NCBI GenBank assembly: GCA_964636495.1
Contig: CAZWSL010000017.1
Location: 1 to 63,692, forward strand
Direction: 5' to 3'
DNA from: Desulfobacula sp964636495
GTDB lineage: Bacteria > Desulfobacterota > Desulfobacteria > Desulfobacterales > Desulfobacteraceae
Length of the DNA: 63,692 nucleotides
How positions within the stretch are numbered: position 1 is the stretch's first letter; each line of letters opens with the position of its first letter. The notes below the pieces were generated by a model that was given only the letters and a program-made list of their open reading frames with translations, ran no database searches and was not told where the DNA came from. The position numbers and the translations under genes were made by a program. Positions 1 through 9,637 of this stretch are shown one piece after another.

Positions 1-1
1 G

Positions 2-151
2 TTTGCAAACCTTCCCATCATTGCCCTCACTGCCAAGGCAATGAAACAGGATAAAATAAAATGCATCCAGGCGGGTGCAAATGATTATCTGGCCAAACCC
101 ATTGACGTCAACCGGCTGCTGTCCATGATCCGCATATGGCTGTACAATTGA
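2..151 (+). CDS. C-terminal end of a response-regulator receiver domain (partial)
   Basis: The window opens inside a gene; 49 codons remain before TGA at 149-151. The reading contains IIALTAKAM followed by GANDYLAKPID, which is the beta4 Thr and beta5 Lys region of a CheY-like receiver domain. The AKAM and AKPID wording is typical of receiver domains at the end of hybrid histidine kinases. The phospho-acceptor Asp lies upstream of the window. It ends about 20 bases before the carbonic anhydrase gene. Whether the full protein is a hybrid kinase or a stand-alone regulator cannot be told here. Confidence 0.85.
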   Translation, partial: FANLPIIALTAKAMKQDKIKCIQAGANDYLAKPIDVNRLLSMIRIWLYN

Positions 152-169
152 AAAATTAAAGGATAAGTG

Positions 170-934
170 ATGAAAAAAGAATTCAATCTGCTGCAAAAGA
201 CTATTGTCTCTTTATGGATCATAATCGGGTTTTTAAGTACTGCTTCTGCCTTTGCAGGAGAGGGTACAGGGTGGAGTTATTCCGGGGATAACGGGCCTGA
301 ATACTGGGGTAAAATTGATTCAAAATACAGGTGCTGCTCCAGCGGTAAAAACCAGTCACCCGTAAATCTGACCGGAATGGTTGAAAGTGAACTGCCGCCT
401 CTTGTCATCCATTATAAAGCCAACGGACATGAGGTTGTGAATAATGGTCACACCATTCAGGTGAATTGTAAGGCCGGCAGCACAATCTCCTGGAATGGAA
501 AACGATTTGAATTGAAACAGTTCCATTTTCACTCACCAGGTGAAAACACCATAGAGGGGAGTAGTTTTCCAATGGAACTGCATTTTGTACACATGGACAA
601 AAATGAAAATATAGCTGTGATAGCGGTTATGTTCGAAATTGGAGAAAAAAACCATGAGCTGGAAAAAATATGGTCATATATGCCTGATGGAGAAGGCAGA
701 AAAAAATTTATAAACAACTATGCAGATGCAGGGCAATTACTGCCTTATAGCCATGACTACTATAAATTTAACGGCTCCCTGACTACACCTCCATGCAGTG
801 AAGGGGTAAGCTGGTTTGTAATGAAATCATTTCTGGAAGCCTCGGTAAAACAAATTGACAAATTCGTAAATATTATGCATCATCCAAATAATCGTCCGGT
901 TCAGCCTTTAAATGCCCGCATAATTTTAAAATAG
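170..934 (+). CDS. periplasmic alpha-class carbonic anhydrase
   Basis: Catalyses reversible hydration of CO2 to bicarbonate. The family is clear from GKNQSPVNL near residue 60, the zinc-ligand strands FHFHSPGEN (His119 and His121) and ELHFVH (His138), and SLTTPPCSEGV near residue 205. Residues 1-29 form a hydrophobic signal peptide ending AFA, so the enzyme is exported. GTG at 167 directly precedes ATG at 170; the AAGGA sequence at 159-163 is better spaced for the ATG, so I start there. In a sulfate reducer a periplasmic enzyme could help supply CO2/bicarbonate, which is inference. It stands alone between the receiver fragment and a dehydrogenase. Confidence 0.93.
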   Translation: MKKEFNLLQKTIVSLWIIIGFLSTASAFAGEGTGWSYSGDNGPEYWGKIDSKYRCCSSGKNQSPVNLTGMVESELPPLVIHYKANGHEVVNNGHTIQVNCKAGSTISWNGKRFELKQFHFHSPGENTIEGSSFPMELHFVHMDKNENIAVIAVMFEIGEKNHELEKIWSYMPDGEGRKKFINNYADAGQLLPYSHDYYKFNGSLTTPPCSEGVSWFVMKSFLEASVKQIDKFVNIMHHPNNRPVQPLNARIILK

Positions 935-1045
935 AAAATTTACCGGCTGACAAAGATGCTGTCCTGGAACAGGTCGTGTGTTTTGTTCATAAAAAAATCA
1001 AAAAAAACTTTGCAAAATGTGCCATTTTGTTTTAATTCAGGAAAA

Positions 1046-2044
1046 ATGAATACCATCAGGGAACAGAATATAAAAATATTGATATCCAGGATTTTTCCTG
1101 AACGGGCTGCTGATCTGCTTGAAAATGAAGGATTCAGTATTACTTCCTGGAAAAAAGACAGACCTATGACCCGTACAGAATTGATAAAAAGAGCAAAAAA
1201 ACATGATGCACTGCTCTGTACCCTTACCGATAAAATAGATCATCATTTTCTCAACACCTGTTCTCACTTGAAGATCATCTCGCAGTATGCCGTAGGATAC
1301 GACAACATTGATATTACTCAAGCAACAAAAATGGGCATTCCAGTTGGATATACACCTGGTGCCATGAGTGATGCAACTGCTGATATTGCTTTTGGATTAA
1401 TGATTGCTGTTGCAAGAAAAATGTTCTATCTGCACAAAACCATATTAAGAAACGAGTGGAGTTATTTCAGGCCAACTGCAAATCTTGGATTTGAATTAAT
1501 GAATAAAACCATTGGCATTTTTGGTATGGGCCGTATTGGAATTGAGATGGCAAAACGGTGCAAAGGTGCATACAACATGGATATTATTTATCATAACCGC
1601 AGAGCAGAACACTCGACTGAAAAAAATCTTCACGCAGAATTTGTCAGTTTTAAGGAACTGCTTCAAAGAAGTGATATTCTTTCAGTTCACTGCTCTTTAA
1701 ATGAAACAACCCAGGGAATTTTCAACAGATCAGCTTTTCAACATATGAAACCATCGGCAATTTTTATCAATACGTCAAGGGGAGGGGTACACAATGAACC
1801 AGACTTGATTGATGCCCTTGAGACCGGCACCATATGGGGAGCAGGACTTGATGTGGCTGACCCGGAACCGATGCAGCCGGATAATCCATTACTGGCAATG
1901 GAAAATGTTGCTGTTCTGCCACATGTCGGATCCGGCACAGTGGAAGCAAGGAATGAAATGGCAAGACTGGCGGCTTTGAATATTGTAGAGTACTTTAAAA
2001 ATAAAAATGGAATACACATCGTTAATCCTGAAGTACTTTCCTGA
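1046..2044 (+). CDS. D-isomer-specific 2-hydroxyacid dehydrogenase (glyoxylate/hydroxypyruvate reductase type)
   Basis: NAD(P)-dependent reduction of a 2-oxoacid to a D-2-hydroxyacid. Visible features are the Rossmann motif GIFGMGRIG, the catalytic Arg in INTSRGG, Glu in DVADPEP and His in VLPHVGSGT, in the usual order. The frame is open from 956, but the 30 extra residues do not resemble the family. The ATG at 1046 has AGGA just upstream and begins the typical N-terminal strand (IKILISRIF), so I use it (332 aa). The substrate is not fixed by sequence; glyoxylate, hydroxypyruvate and phosphoglycerate are all possible. Serine biosynthesis is less likely because no ACT domain is present. Confidence 0.88.
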   Translation: MNTIREQNIKILISRIFPERAADLLENEGFSITSWKKDRPMTRTELIKRAKKHDALLCTLTDKIDHHFLNTCSHLKIISQYAVGYDNIDITQATKMGIPVGYTPGAMSDATADIAFGLMIAVARKMFYLHKTILRNEWSYFRPTANLGFELMNKTIGIFGMGRIGIEMAKRCKGAYNMDIIYHNRRAEHSTEKNLHAEFVSFKELLQRSDILSVHCSLNETTQGIFNRSAFQHMKPSAIFINTSRGGVHNEPDLIDALETGTIWGAGLDVADPEPMQPDNPLLAMENVAVLPHVGSGTVEARNEMARLAALNIVEYFKNKNGIHIVNPEVLS

Positions 2045-2126
2045 ATAATATACTGCAGCATAGCAGCAACTGACCCGGATACTTTATTTAATAATCAATT
2101 GACAACTTAATTGTGGAACCGATTTT

Positions 2127-2543
2127 ATGAAAACATACAGAAAAGAATTGTGGTTTGAAATCCCGGCAAGAAGAGCATTTATCAATATTACTCCTGATGT
2201 TCAACAATGCATCAATGAAAGTGGCATTTCAGAAGGTATTGTACTTGTAAATGCAATGCATATTACAGCTTCTGTTTTTATTAATGATGATGAACCCGGT
2301 CTGCATCACGATTATGATATCTGGCTTGAAAAATTAGCTCCCCATGAACCGGTATCAGGATACAGACATAACATTGGTGAAGACAATGCCGATGCGCACA
2401 TGAAAAGAGAGATCATGGGAAGAGAGAGCGTTGTTGCAATAACAGACGGCAGGCTTGACTTTGGAACATGGGAACAGATCTTTTATGGTGAATTTGACGG
2501 CAGAAGAAAAAAGCGTGTTCTGGTAAAAATAATTGGAAGTTGA
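2127..2543 (+). CDS. YjbQ/UPF0047 family protein
   Basis: A 138-residue member of the YjbQ family, sometimes annotated as a secondary thiamine-phosphate synthase on the basis of weak activity. The family pattern is clear: NAMHITASVF, then YRHNIGEDNADAHMK, ESVVAITDGRLDFGTW and GEFDGRRKKRVLV, with several conserved His and Asp residues that could form an active site. No signal peptide or membrane segment is seen. It lies 35 bp upstream of the argJ start and may be co-transcribed with it. The physiological role of the family is uncertain. Confidence 0.85.
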   Translation: MKTYRKELWFEIPARRAFINITPDVQQCINESGISEGIVLVNAMHITASVFINDDEPGLHHDYDIWLEKLAPHEPVSGYRHNIGEDNADAHMKREIMGRESVVAITDGRLDFGTWEQIFYGEFDGRRKKRVLVKIIGS

Positions 2544-2578
2544 AAATAGCATATGCTGATTATCAAGGAGTGATTTTT

Positions 2579-3748
2579 ATGAGAGGTTTTAAATTTGCAG
2601 GCATCCATGCTGGCATAAAAAACAATGATCAAAAAGATCTTGGTCTTATTTTTTCTGAAAAGCCTGCTGCAGCTGCAGCATTATTTACCCGCAACAAAGT
2701 TGTTGCAGCACCAGTTATTCTCGGAAGAGAAAAAATAAAATCAGGTTTGTGCCAGGCAGTACTTGTAAACAGCGGCAATGCAAACTGTTTTACAGGACAA
2801 AAGGGAATTGAAGATGCTGCAACCTGTTCAAAACAGCTTTCAAACCGCCTTGGCATTGCGGATGATCTTGTATTTGTATCTTCAACTGGCGTTATTGGAG
2901 CTAATCTTCCTATGAATAACCTGAAGAGCGGGATTAATAAGATCTCAGAACGTCTATCTGAAGATCATCTGGATCATTTTGCAAATGCAATTTTAACCAC
3001 TGACACCCGTAGTAAAATTGTCAAGAAAAATGGCAAAATCAGAAACAAAAATATCTCAATTGTTGCTGTTGCAAAAGGGTCTGGCATGATCAGGCCGGAT
3101 ATGGCTACTATGCTTGCCTATATTTGCACGGATGCGGATATTGATGCAAAAACCCTGAAAACTGTCTTGAAAAGAGCCAATGATAAATCTTTCAACAGGA
3201 TCAGTATTGATGGTGATACAAGCACGAACGATACTCTTCTTGCGCTTGCCAATGCTGCTTCAGGAGTAAGAATTGATGATGGAAAATCAAAAGATACATT
3301 CCAGCGCATGATGGATCAGATATGTTTTGAATTAGCCTCCATGATTGTAAGAGATGGAGAGGGTGCAACCAAACTTGTGAAGATAGTTGTCAATGGTGCT
3401 GAAACCAAGCAGGATGCCTTTCATGTCTGTGAAACAATTGCCCACTCCAATCTTGTAAAAACTGCTGTTTATGGAGAAGATCCGAACTGGGGAAGAATTA
3501 CGGCTGCTGCCGGTAGAAGCGGTGTAGATGTTATTCCTGAAAAAATGGATCTCTTGTTTGAAAATCAGCCCCTTGTTCTGCAGGGAGAGTGGCAGGGAAA
3601 CGAGGCTGAAAAAAAGGCAGCTGAAATCATGAAAAAAAACAAGATAGAGATAATCCTTAATCTCAATATTGGAGCAGAGAGTGATTTTTTTCTCTTTTGC
3701 GACTTTAGTGAAGATTATGTAAAAATTAATGCTGAGTACAGATCTTAA
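2579..3748 (+). CDS. argJ: bifunctional ornithine acetyltransferase / N-acetylglutamate synthase ArgJ
   Basis: Transfers acetyl from N-acetylornithine to glutamate in arginine biosynthesis. ArgJ is made as a precursor that cleaves itself before a conserved Thr. That site is visible as KGSGMIRPDMATMLA, with Thr177 as the new N-terminal nucleophile. The C-terminal half has the typical YGEDPNWGRI. The frame is open from 2540, but ATG 2579 follows a good AAGGAG (about 2564-2569) and begins MRGFKFAGI, the usual start. The protein has 389 residues. No other arg genes are in the window, so the gene is separated from the rest of the pathway. Confidence 0.95.
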   Translation: MRGFKFAGIHAGIKNNDQKDLGLIFSEKPAAAAALFTRNKVVAAPVILGREKIKSGLCQAVLVNSGNANCFTGQKGIEDAATCSKQLSNRLGIADDLVFVSSTGVIGANLPMNNLKSGINKISERLSEDHLDHFANAILTTDTRSKIVKKNGKIRNKNISIVAVAKGSGMIRPDMATMLAYICTDADIDAKTLKTVLKRANDKSFNRISIDGDTSTNDTLLALANAASGVRIDDGKSKDTFQRMMDQICFELASMIVRDGEGATKLVKIVVNGAETKQDAFHVCETIAHSNLVKTAVYGEDPNWGRITAAAGRSGVDVIPEKMDLLFENQPLVLQGEWQGNEAEKKAAEIMKKNKIEIILNLNIGAESDFFLFCDFSEDYVKINAEYRS

Positions 3749-3752
3749 CCCC

Positions 3753-4475
3753 ATGGTTTCAGAAAAAACAATGCGGCTTCAGAAATATCTGGCCCATGCA
3801 GGACTCTGCTCAAGAAGAAAGGCAGAAGAGTATATCATCAAAGGAAGAGTCAAGGTCAATAATGCAGTTGTTACTGAACTCGGCACAAAAATTGATCCTG
3901 ATCGAGATCAGGTGGTTTATGACGACGAGCTTGTCTTATTTAAAAAAGAGTCTCCCAATATATATATAGCTGTTAATAAACCACCTGGATTTATAACATC
4001 CTGTTCACATAAAAATGGAAAGATCATTCTTGATCTGATTGATTTTAAGGAGAGAATTTATCCGGTAGGCCGTCTGGATAAAGAATCACAGGGTCTGGTT
4101 ATATTGACCAATGACGGGAAATTGCACCATAGATTATCTCACCCTTCCTTTAATCATGAAAAAGAGTATATTGTATCAACGATTCATCCTCTATCAAAAA
4201 AAATCTTAAAAAAAATGGAACAGGGAGTGGTAATTGATAAAAGTGGCATAAAAACCAGAAAAGCTGTGGTGAAACCGCTTTCAAAAACAACATTCAACAT
4301 TGTCCTGAAACAGGGGAAAAACAGGCAGATAAGAAAAATGGTTACAAAATTCGGAAACAAAGTCTCTCTGTTAAAAAGAGTCAGGATGGCCAATATCAAC
4401 CTTGGAAATTTAAAGGAGGGAAAATGGCGTCACCTGACAGCAGAAGAGATCCGGCAGCTGTTATCTGCCAAGTGA
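3753..4475 (+). CDS. RsuA/RluB-family rRNA pseudouridine synthase
   Basis: Isomerises a uridine in rRNA to pseudouridine. An S4 RNA-binding domain (MRLQKYLAHAGLCSRRKAEEYI) is followed by the catalytic PVGRLDKESQGL, where Asp109 is the nucleophile, and the family motif QGKNRQIRKM near residue 190. ATG 3753 is taken as start, 5 bases after argJ; ATG 3771 is a possible alternative. The 3' end overlaps the convergent trpS gene by 15 bp. RluB (23S) is the most likely identity, but RsuA or RluE activity cannot be excluded by eye. Confidence 0.88.
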   Translation: MVSEKTMRLQKYLAHAGLCSRRKAEEYIIKGRVKVNNAVVTELGTKIDPDRDQVVYDDELVLFKKESPNIYIAVNKPPGFITSCSHKNGKIILDLIDFKERIYPVGRLDKESQGLVILTNDGKLHHRLSHPSFNHEKEYIVSTIHPLSKKILKKMEQGVVIDKSGIKTRKAVVKPLSKTTFNIVLKQGKNRQIRKMVTKFGNKVSLLKRVRMANINLGNLKEGKWRHLTAEEIRQLLSAK

Positions 4476-5474
4476 TGCAATTCCAACCGTTTTTCTTATT
4501 TTTTCAAGAAAAGGGACTGAAAACTCTCTTGCCCTGACAGCACCACTTTTCAGTATTTTTTCAATATCACCAGGGTTTTTTACAAGCTCATTATATATTT
4601 GCCTGGGGTTCGCAAGTATGTCATTAATATACTCAAAAAGTTCCTGTTTCATTGTTCCCCATGCAATTCCATCTCTGTAGCGTTTTGCAAGTTTTTCTGT
4701 CTGATCCGGTGTGGCAAAAGCCTTATAGATTGAAAAAAGTGTACAGTTAGCGGGATCTTTGGGTTCATCAGGATCAAGCGAGTTGGTTTTAATCTTCATG
4801 ATCAGTTTTCTAAGTCGCTTCTCAGTGTCAAAAAGCGGAATAAAATTATTATAGCTTTTGCTCATTTTCCTTCCGTCAAGACCTGACAGTACAGCACAGT
4901 TTTCATTAACAACTACCTGTGGAAGGATAAATAATTTCCTGTATATATGATTAAATCGGCCTGCAATATCCCTTGTCATTTCAAGATGCTGTACCTGATC
5001 CTTGCCAACCGGTACTTTTCTGGCATTAAACATCAATATATCAGCTGCCATTAGGATTGGATATGAAAAAAGACCCATATTTATTCCTTTATCCGGATCC
5101 TGCTGTCCTGATTCCTCATTTAAAGCAACCACTGCTTTATAAGCGTGTGCCCTGTTCATCAGACCTTTAGCAGCAAGACAGGTTAAAATCCAGGTTAATT
5201 CAGGAATTTCAGGAATATCAGACTGACGGTAAAATACGCAGTTCTTATAATCAAGACCAAGGGCAATCCAGGCAGCAGCAATTTCAAGTGTGGACTGTTT
5301 TCTTAATCCAGGGTCGTGGTTCTTAATGAGAGAGTGATAATCAGCAAGAAAATAGTAGGAGACGATATCCTCTTTTTTGCTTGTTTCAACAGCAGGGCGT
5401 ATGGCGCCTACATAATTACCAAGATGCGGGGTTCCACTGGTAGTAATACCCGTCAAAAAATCTGCATTTTTCAT
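4461..5474 (-). CDS. trpS: tryptophanyl-tRNA synthetase
   Basis: Charges tRNA-Trp. This class I synthetase shows the HIGH-like segment TTSGTPHLGNYVGA at residues 10-23 and KMSKS at 203-207. Its 337 residues match bacterial TrpRS. It begins with ATG directly at the class I fold, so no start ambiguity is seen. It is convergent with the pseudouridine synthase (15-bp overlap) and lies 141 bp downstream of the DHH-CBS fusion on the same strand. An upstream transcription attenuator was looked for but none is evident. Confidence 0.97.
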   Translation of the reverse strand: MKNADFLTGITTSGTPHLGNYVGAIRPAVETSKKEDIVSYYFLADYHSLIKNHDPGLRKQSTLEIAAAWIALGLDYKNCVFYRQSDIPEIPELTWILTCLAAKGLMNRAHAYKAVVALNEESGQQDPDKGINMGLFSYPILMAADILMFNARKVPVGKDQVQHLEMTRDIAGRFNHIYRKLFILPQVVVNENCAVLSGLDGRKMSKSYNNFIPLFDTEKRLRKLIMKIKTNSLDPDEPKDPANCTLFSIYKAFATPDQTEKLAKRYRDGIAWGTMKQELFEYINDILANPRQIYNELVKNPGDIEKILKSGAVRAREFSVPFLEKIRKTVGIASLGR

Positions 5475-5615
5475 ATTAAATCAATCCTGCTACAGTGTTT
5501 CATTATGTGATATTAAGACAAACAGCCATAACTTATCCTGGAAAAAAAATCAAATCTATTTTTCAGGTATCTGGAAATAGTGAGTTTAGATATTAAACCG
5601 GATTTTTGATAATCA

Positions 5616-8321
5616 TCAGATAAGTTTATTTTTTTTTACATATTCAGCTGCAAATTTTATCTCCTCTTTTTTTGTTTTAAGCTTACCATCCAGTTTGGCA
5701 TTTAAAACCTGTTTCAATATGGTACCAAACTGTTTATCCGGTTTTAATCCGATATCCAGCAAATCTCTTCCCTGTATATAGGGTTTTATATTCCTCTGGT
5801 GGGTATAAAAGTTTGATATGGCTTTTTTGGTATCTTCATCCTTTGCAAGAGCCATCATATAGAGGATAAATTCTGTATTAAAATTAATCAGAGCCCAATA
5901 TAAATCATGAATAGAGTAATCAGATGAGTTTTCTATGACTGTCAGTCTTTTTTCCGCTTTTAATCTTTTCTCCAGAAGAATAGTGCGTTCCCTTGCCGGT
6001 ATTTTAAGTCTGTCACAGATCTGTTCACACACATTATAGGAGCATCTGTTCAAAAGTGCCATAAAATAGACGGCCCATCTGGGGTAGTTTTCATTCATGT
6101 ATAAGAGATCATGCCATGATAATATTTTATTTACTGCTTCAAGCAACTGGTAGGTGTTAGGAATAAAATTAAGGTTTTTATGGATAACTTTTTCAAGGCC
6201 GTATTTTTCCATTGTCTTAATGGCAGGGATTGGATTTTCTTCTTCAAAAATCTGTTTCAGCTCTGAGAGAACACGAAGTCCGCTTAAATTTTTAAAACAG
6301 CCTATGTTTATGGCATTTTTAATTAAATTAGAGGTGACCTTTCCAATTTTGAATCCAAAGCGGTTGGAAAATTTAATGGCACGAAAAATTCGTGTGGGAT
6401 CTTCTACAAAACTCAGATTATGTATAATTCTGATAGTTTTATCTTTCAAATCCCTGTTTGCTCCAAAATAATCAACCATGGTCCCAAAATTGTCAGGGTT
6501 CAGACTGATTGCCAGGGTATTGATTGTAAAATCCCGTCTTGCAAGATCAAGTTTTATGGAGCTTTTTTCAACGATCGGCAATGCAGCCGGTGTTGTATAA
6601 TATTCAAGCCTGGCTGATGCTACATCAATTTTAAAACCATCGGAAAAAATGATAACTGCTGTTCCAAATTTTTTGTGAGTATTGACCCGACAGCCTTTTT
6701 TTTGAGCATAAAGTTTTGCAAACTCAATCCCATCGCCTTCAACAACAATATCAATATCGTCAATCTGTCTGCTTAAAAGAAGATCCCGGACAAAACCACC
6801 CACAACAAACATATTGAATCCAAGTTCATTTCCCGTTTTTCCAATATCTATAAGCAGCTGTTTGATGTGGTTATCAAGCCGCTGATATAAAATATTGGCA
6901 ATGTGTCGTTTCCTTGTGTTCTTTTTAACGGATAATTCAGTTGTATTTTTTTTTGATGCTTTATTATGTTCTACAAGATAATTCAGAAAATCAGTTCTGG
7001 TTATAACGCCTTTAATACAGCCGTCATCAATTACAGGCAGGATTCTCTGTTTTTCTTCAATGATTATATTTTCAATTTGAGATATATCTGCATCGGATTC
7101 TATGTAGCCGGCTTCAGAGTTCATGTATTCTGTCACAGGCAGATGAGAAAGGTTGTGGTATCCTGTTTTTTCAATTATCTGCCTTGAAATATATCCTTCA
7201 TAGGAGTTGTGTTTTTTATCAACGATCAGCAGAGTATTGATATTGTACCGTGTCATAAGATGCCCGGCTTTTTTGCATGTTACATCCGGTTCAATGGTGA
7301 TTGCGGGAGTTGTCATAAGATCCCTTGCAAGCTGACTTTTTTCCGTATGTTTCTGCAATTGCTGCACCAGCATGATTTCAACCTGAGCCAGGGTTTTGTT
7401 TACAATTTTTGCAGAAGCCGCATAGGAGTGTCCTCCACCGTTGAAAAGAGAGAGTATTTTGCCTGCATCAACTTCCGGGATAGAGTTTCGTGCGATGATA
7501 TGTATTTTATTGTCCATCAGGACAATGGCAAAAAAGACATCAATATTTTCCATTCTTACAACTTTTTGAACAATTGAAGCAAGGTCGGTAATGTAAGAAG
7601 TAGATGAGATTACTGAGATATGAATATCAATACCATTGATTTTATGGACCGTCATCTCATTTAATAATTCATTTAACCAGGTGACCTGTTCAGATTTAAT
7701 CTCTTTTACTACAAAACTTACAATAGTATTTAAGCTGGCTCCGCAGGATAGAAGAAATGCAGCCTGTTCCAGATCTTCTTTTTTAGTTGAAGTAAAGGTA
7801 AATGATCCTGTGTCTTCATATATTCCCAGAGCCATTATTGTTGCCTCTTCCGGAGTGGGTAAAATATTTTTTTCCTGTAGTTCTGAACATAAAATAGTTG
7901 TTGTAGCACCGACCTGTTTTATAAATCTGCTGGATCCTTTTATATCGCCCTTCATATCAGGATGGTGATCATATATGATGATTTCCAGGTTTTTATTATC
8001 AAAAAGCTTTGAAATGTGGGGCAGTCTGTTTTTCTGTCTTGTGTCCACAAGTACCAGTCTTGAAGTTTTTGAAAAATCAATGGATTTTGGATCAGCCATA
8101 TTAAAAAGATAACTGGTTGAACTGATAAAAAAATCCCTTAGATTTTTTTCCTGTGAACCAGGGAAAAGTACGATTGAATCCGGATATAATTTCTGTGCTG
8201 CAAGCATTGAAGCCATGGCATCAAAATCTGCATTAACATGACTTGTTATAATGGTATCTGCTATAATACGTTTTTTATTATTCAAAAAACTACTCCTGTG
8301 ATAATCACCTGTTGTAATCAT
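5616..8321 (-). CDS. DHH phosphoesterase - CBS pair - tRNA nucleotidyltransferase/poly(A) polymerase fusion
   Basis: A 901-residue three-part protein. Residues about 20-330 are a DHH/DHHA1 phosphoesterase (SHVNADFDAMAS, LVDTR, YDHHPD with DHH at 118-120). Residues about 330-455 carry two CBS motifs that normally bind adenine nucleotides. From about 475 the protein is a class II tRNA nucleotidyltransferase/poly(A) polymerase head and neck (VVGGFVRDLLL, then DDIDIV with the metal-binding Asp pair). Fusions of this kind are known from Aquifex and deltaproteobacteria, where a separate A-adding enzyme acts on tRNA 3' ends. Whether this copy adds A, CC or CCA is not visible. ATG 8321 lacks a clear ribosome site; a TTG at 8283-8285 with a preceding AGGAG is an alternative. 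Confidence 0.9.
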   Translation of the reverse strand: MITTGDYHRSSFLNNKKRIIADTIITSHVNADFDAMASMLAAQKLYPDSIVLFPGSQEKNLRDFFISSTSYLFNMADPKSIDFSKTSRLVLVDTRQKNRLPHISKLFDNKNLEIIIYDHHPDMKGDIKGSSRFIKQVGATTTILCSELQEKNILPTPEEATIMALGIYEDTGSFTFTSTKKEDLEQAAFLLSCGASLNTIVSFVVKEIKSEQVTWLNELLNEMTVHKINGIDIHISVISSTSYITDLASIVQKVVRMENIDVFFAIVLMDNKIHIIARNSIPEVDAGKILSLFNGGGHSYAASAKIVNKTLAQVEIMLVQQLQKHTEKSQLARDLMTTPAITIEPDVTCKKAGHLMTRYNINTLLIVDKKHNSYEGYISRQIIEKTGYHNLSHLPVTEYMNSEAGYIESDADISQIENIIIEEKQRILPVIDDGCIKGVITRTDFLNYLVEHNKASKKNTTELSVKKNTRKRHIANILYQRLDNHIKQLLIDIGKTGNELGFNMFVVGGFVRDLLLSRQIDDIDIVVEGDGIEFAKLYAQKKGCRVNTHKKFGTAVIIFSDGFKIDVASARLEYYTTPAALPIVEKSSIKLDLARRDFTINTLAISLNPDNFGTMVDYFGANRDLKDKTIRIIHNLSFVEDPTRIFRAIKFSNRFGFKIGKVTSNLIKNAINIGCFKNLSGLRVLSELKQIFEEENPIPAIKTMEKYGLEKVIHKNLNFIPNTYQLLEAVNKILSWHDLLYMNENYPRWAVYFMALLNRCSYNVCEQICDRLKIPARERTILLEKRLKAEKRLTVIENSSDYSIHDLYWALINFNTEFILYMMALAKDEDTKKAISNFYTHQRNIKPYIQGRDLLDIGLKPDKQFGTILKQVLNAKLDGKLKTKKEEIKFAAEYVKKNKLI

Positions 8322-8421
8322 TTAACAAAATTTATATAGTATATCTTGATAAATTTTACAAACAGGATGATCATCGGCTGGATATTTGACAAACTGGATA
8401 TTAAAATAGAAAGGATTTGAA

Positions 8422-9633
8422 ATGCCAACTATTTTTCTATGGAAAGGGAAAAATCCAAAAGGGAGAAAAGTAAAAGGTGAGATGGAGGCAAAATCCGCTG
8501 AACAAGTTACCCAAAGCCTTTTAAAAAGAAAGATTACTCCAACCAAGATTAAAAAAAAACCGAAAGATTTATTTGAAAATATATCGTTTCTACAGCCAAA
8601 AGTGACAGACAGTGATGTCATAATATTCTCCAGACAATTTTCCACCATGATAGATGCGGGACTGCCCCTTCTTCAATGTCTTGAAATTCTCCAGGCACAG
8701 CAGGAAAACCCTACCTTTAAAAAAATCTTAAAACAGATCAAAGAGTCTGTTGAATCAGGTGAAACATTTGCAGATGCATTAAAAAAATTTCCTCAAATAT
8801 TCAGTGAGCTTTTTATCAATATGATAGCAGCAGGAGAGGCTGGCGGTATTCTTGACGTTATTTTACAAAGACTTTCAGCATATATGGAAAAAATGTCTAA
8901 ACTGAAGAGCCAGATTAAGGGAGCCATGACTTATCCTGCCATTACCCTCTGTGTGGCTGTAATAGTTGTCGGCATAATTCTGGTATTTGTCATACCTGTT
9001 TTTGAAGATATGTTTGCAGGCATGGGATCAGCTCTTCCGGCACCAACCCAGTTCATAGTCGGTCTGAGTAATTTTGTAATTGCAAATATAATCTATATTG
9101 TAGGGGGCATTTTTATAACACTCTTTATTATAAGGCGTATCTATAAAACAAAAAAAGGGCGTATCATTATGGATGATATGTTTTTGCAGCTCCCGGTTGT
9201 TGGTGTCCTTATCAGAAAAGTGGCAGTTGCTAAATTTACCAGAACAACGAGCACAATGCTCTCAAGCGGTGTATCAATCCTTGAAGTGCTTGAAATAGTA
9301 GCAAAAACAGCAGGAAACAAGACTGTGGAATTTGCCATTATGGATGTTAAAGCCGGAATTGCAGAAGGGAGATCAATGGCTGATCCTCTACTGGAGAGTG
9401 GTGTTTTCCCCTCCATGGTCTGTTCCATGATATCAGTTGGAGAATCAACAGGAGCAATTGACACCATGATGGAAAAAATTGCTGATTTTTATGATGATGA
9501 GGTTGACCAGGCTGTTTCAAATCTGACAGATATGATTGAGCCGTTTATGCTTGTGTTTCTGGGAGTCGTTATAGGCGGTCTTGTTGTAGCCATGTACCTG
9601 CCTATTTTTTCCATGGCTGCAAACATAAGCTAA
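8422..9633 (+). CDS. pilC: type IV pilus / type II secretion inner-membrane platform protein (PilC/GspF)
   Basis: The polytopic platform protein that couples a PilB- or GspE-type ATPase to fibre assembly. The 403 residues contain two T2SSF domains (about 75-200 and 275-400), each with the FSRQFSTMIDAGLPL or FTRTTSTMLSSGVSI type motif. Three membrane segments lie near 172-195, 218-240 and 375-398. An AAAGGA site precedes ATG 8422. The usual partners pilB, pilT and pilin genes are not in the window. The neighbour 4 bp downstream is a PilS-like kinase, so PilC is favoured over GspF. Confidence 0.92.
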   Translation: MPTIFLWKGKNPKGRKVKGEMEAKSAEQVTQSLLKRKITPTKIKKKPKDLFENISFLQPKVTDSDVIIFSRQFSTMIDAGLPLLQCLEILQAQQENPTFKKILKQIKESVESGETFADALKKFPQIFSELFINMIAAGEAGGILDVILQRLSAYMEKMSKLKSQIKGAMTYPAITLCVAVIVVGIILVFVIPVFEDMFAGMGSALPAPTQFIVGLSNFVIANIIYIVGGIFITLFIIRRIYKTKKGRIIMDDMFLQLPVVGVLIRKVAVAKFTRTTSTMLSSGVSILEVLEIVAKTAGNKTVEFAIMDVKAGIAEGRSMADPLLESGVFPSMVCSMISVGESTGAIDTMMEKIADFYDDEVDQAVSNLTDMIEPFMLVFLGVVIGGLVVAMYLPIFSMAANIS

Positions 9634-9637
9634 GCAG

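Noticed and set aside
8322..8648. Minus-strand open frame of 108 codons opposite the start of pilC
   Set aside because: It is a shadow of pilC, with no ribosome site and no recognisable family.
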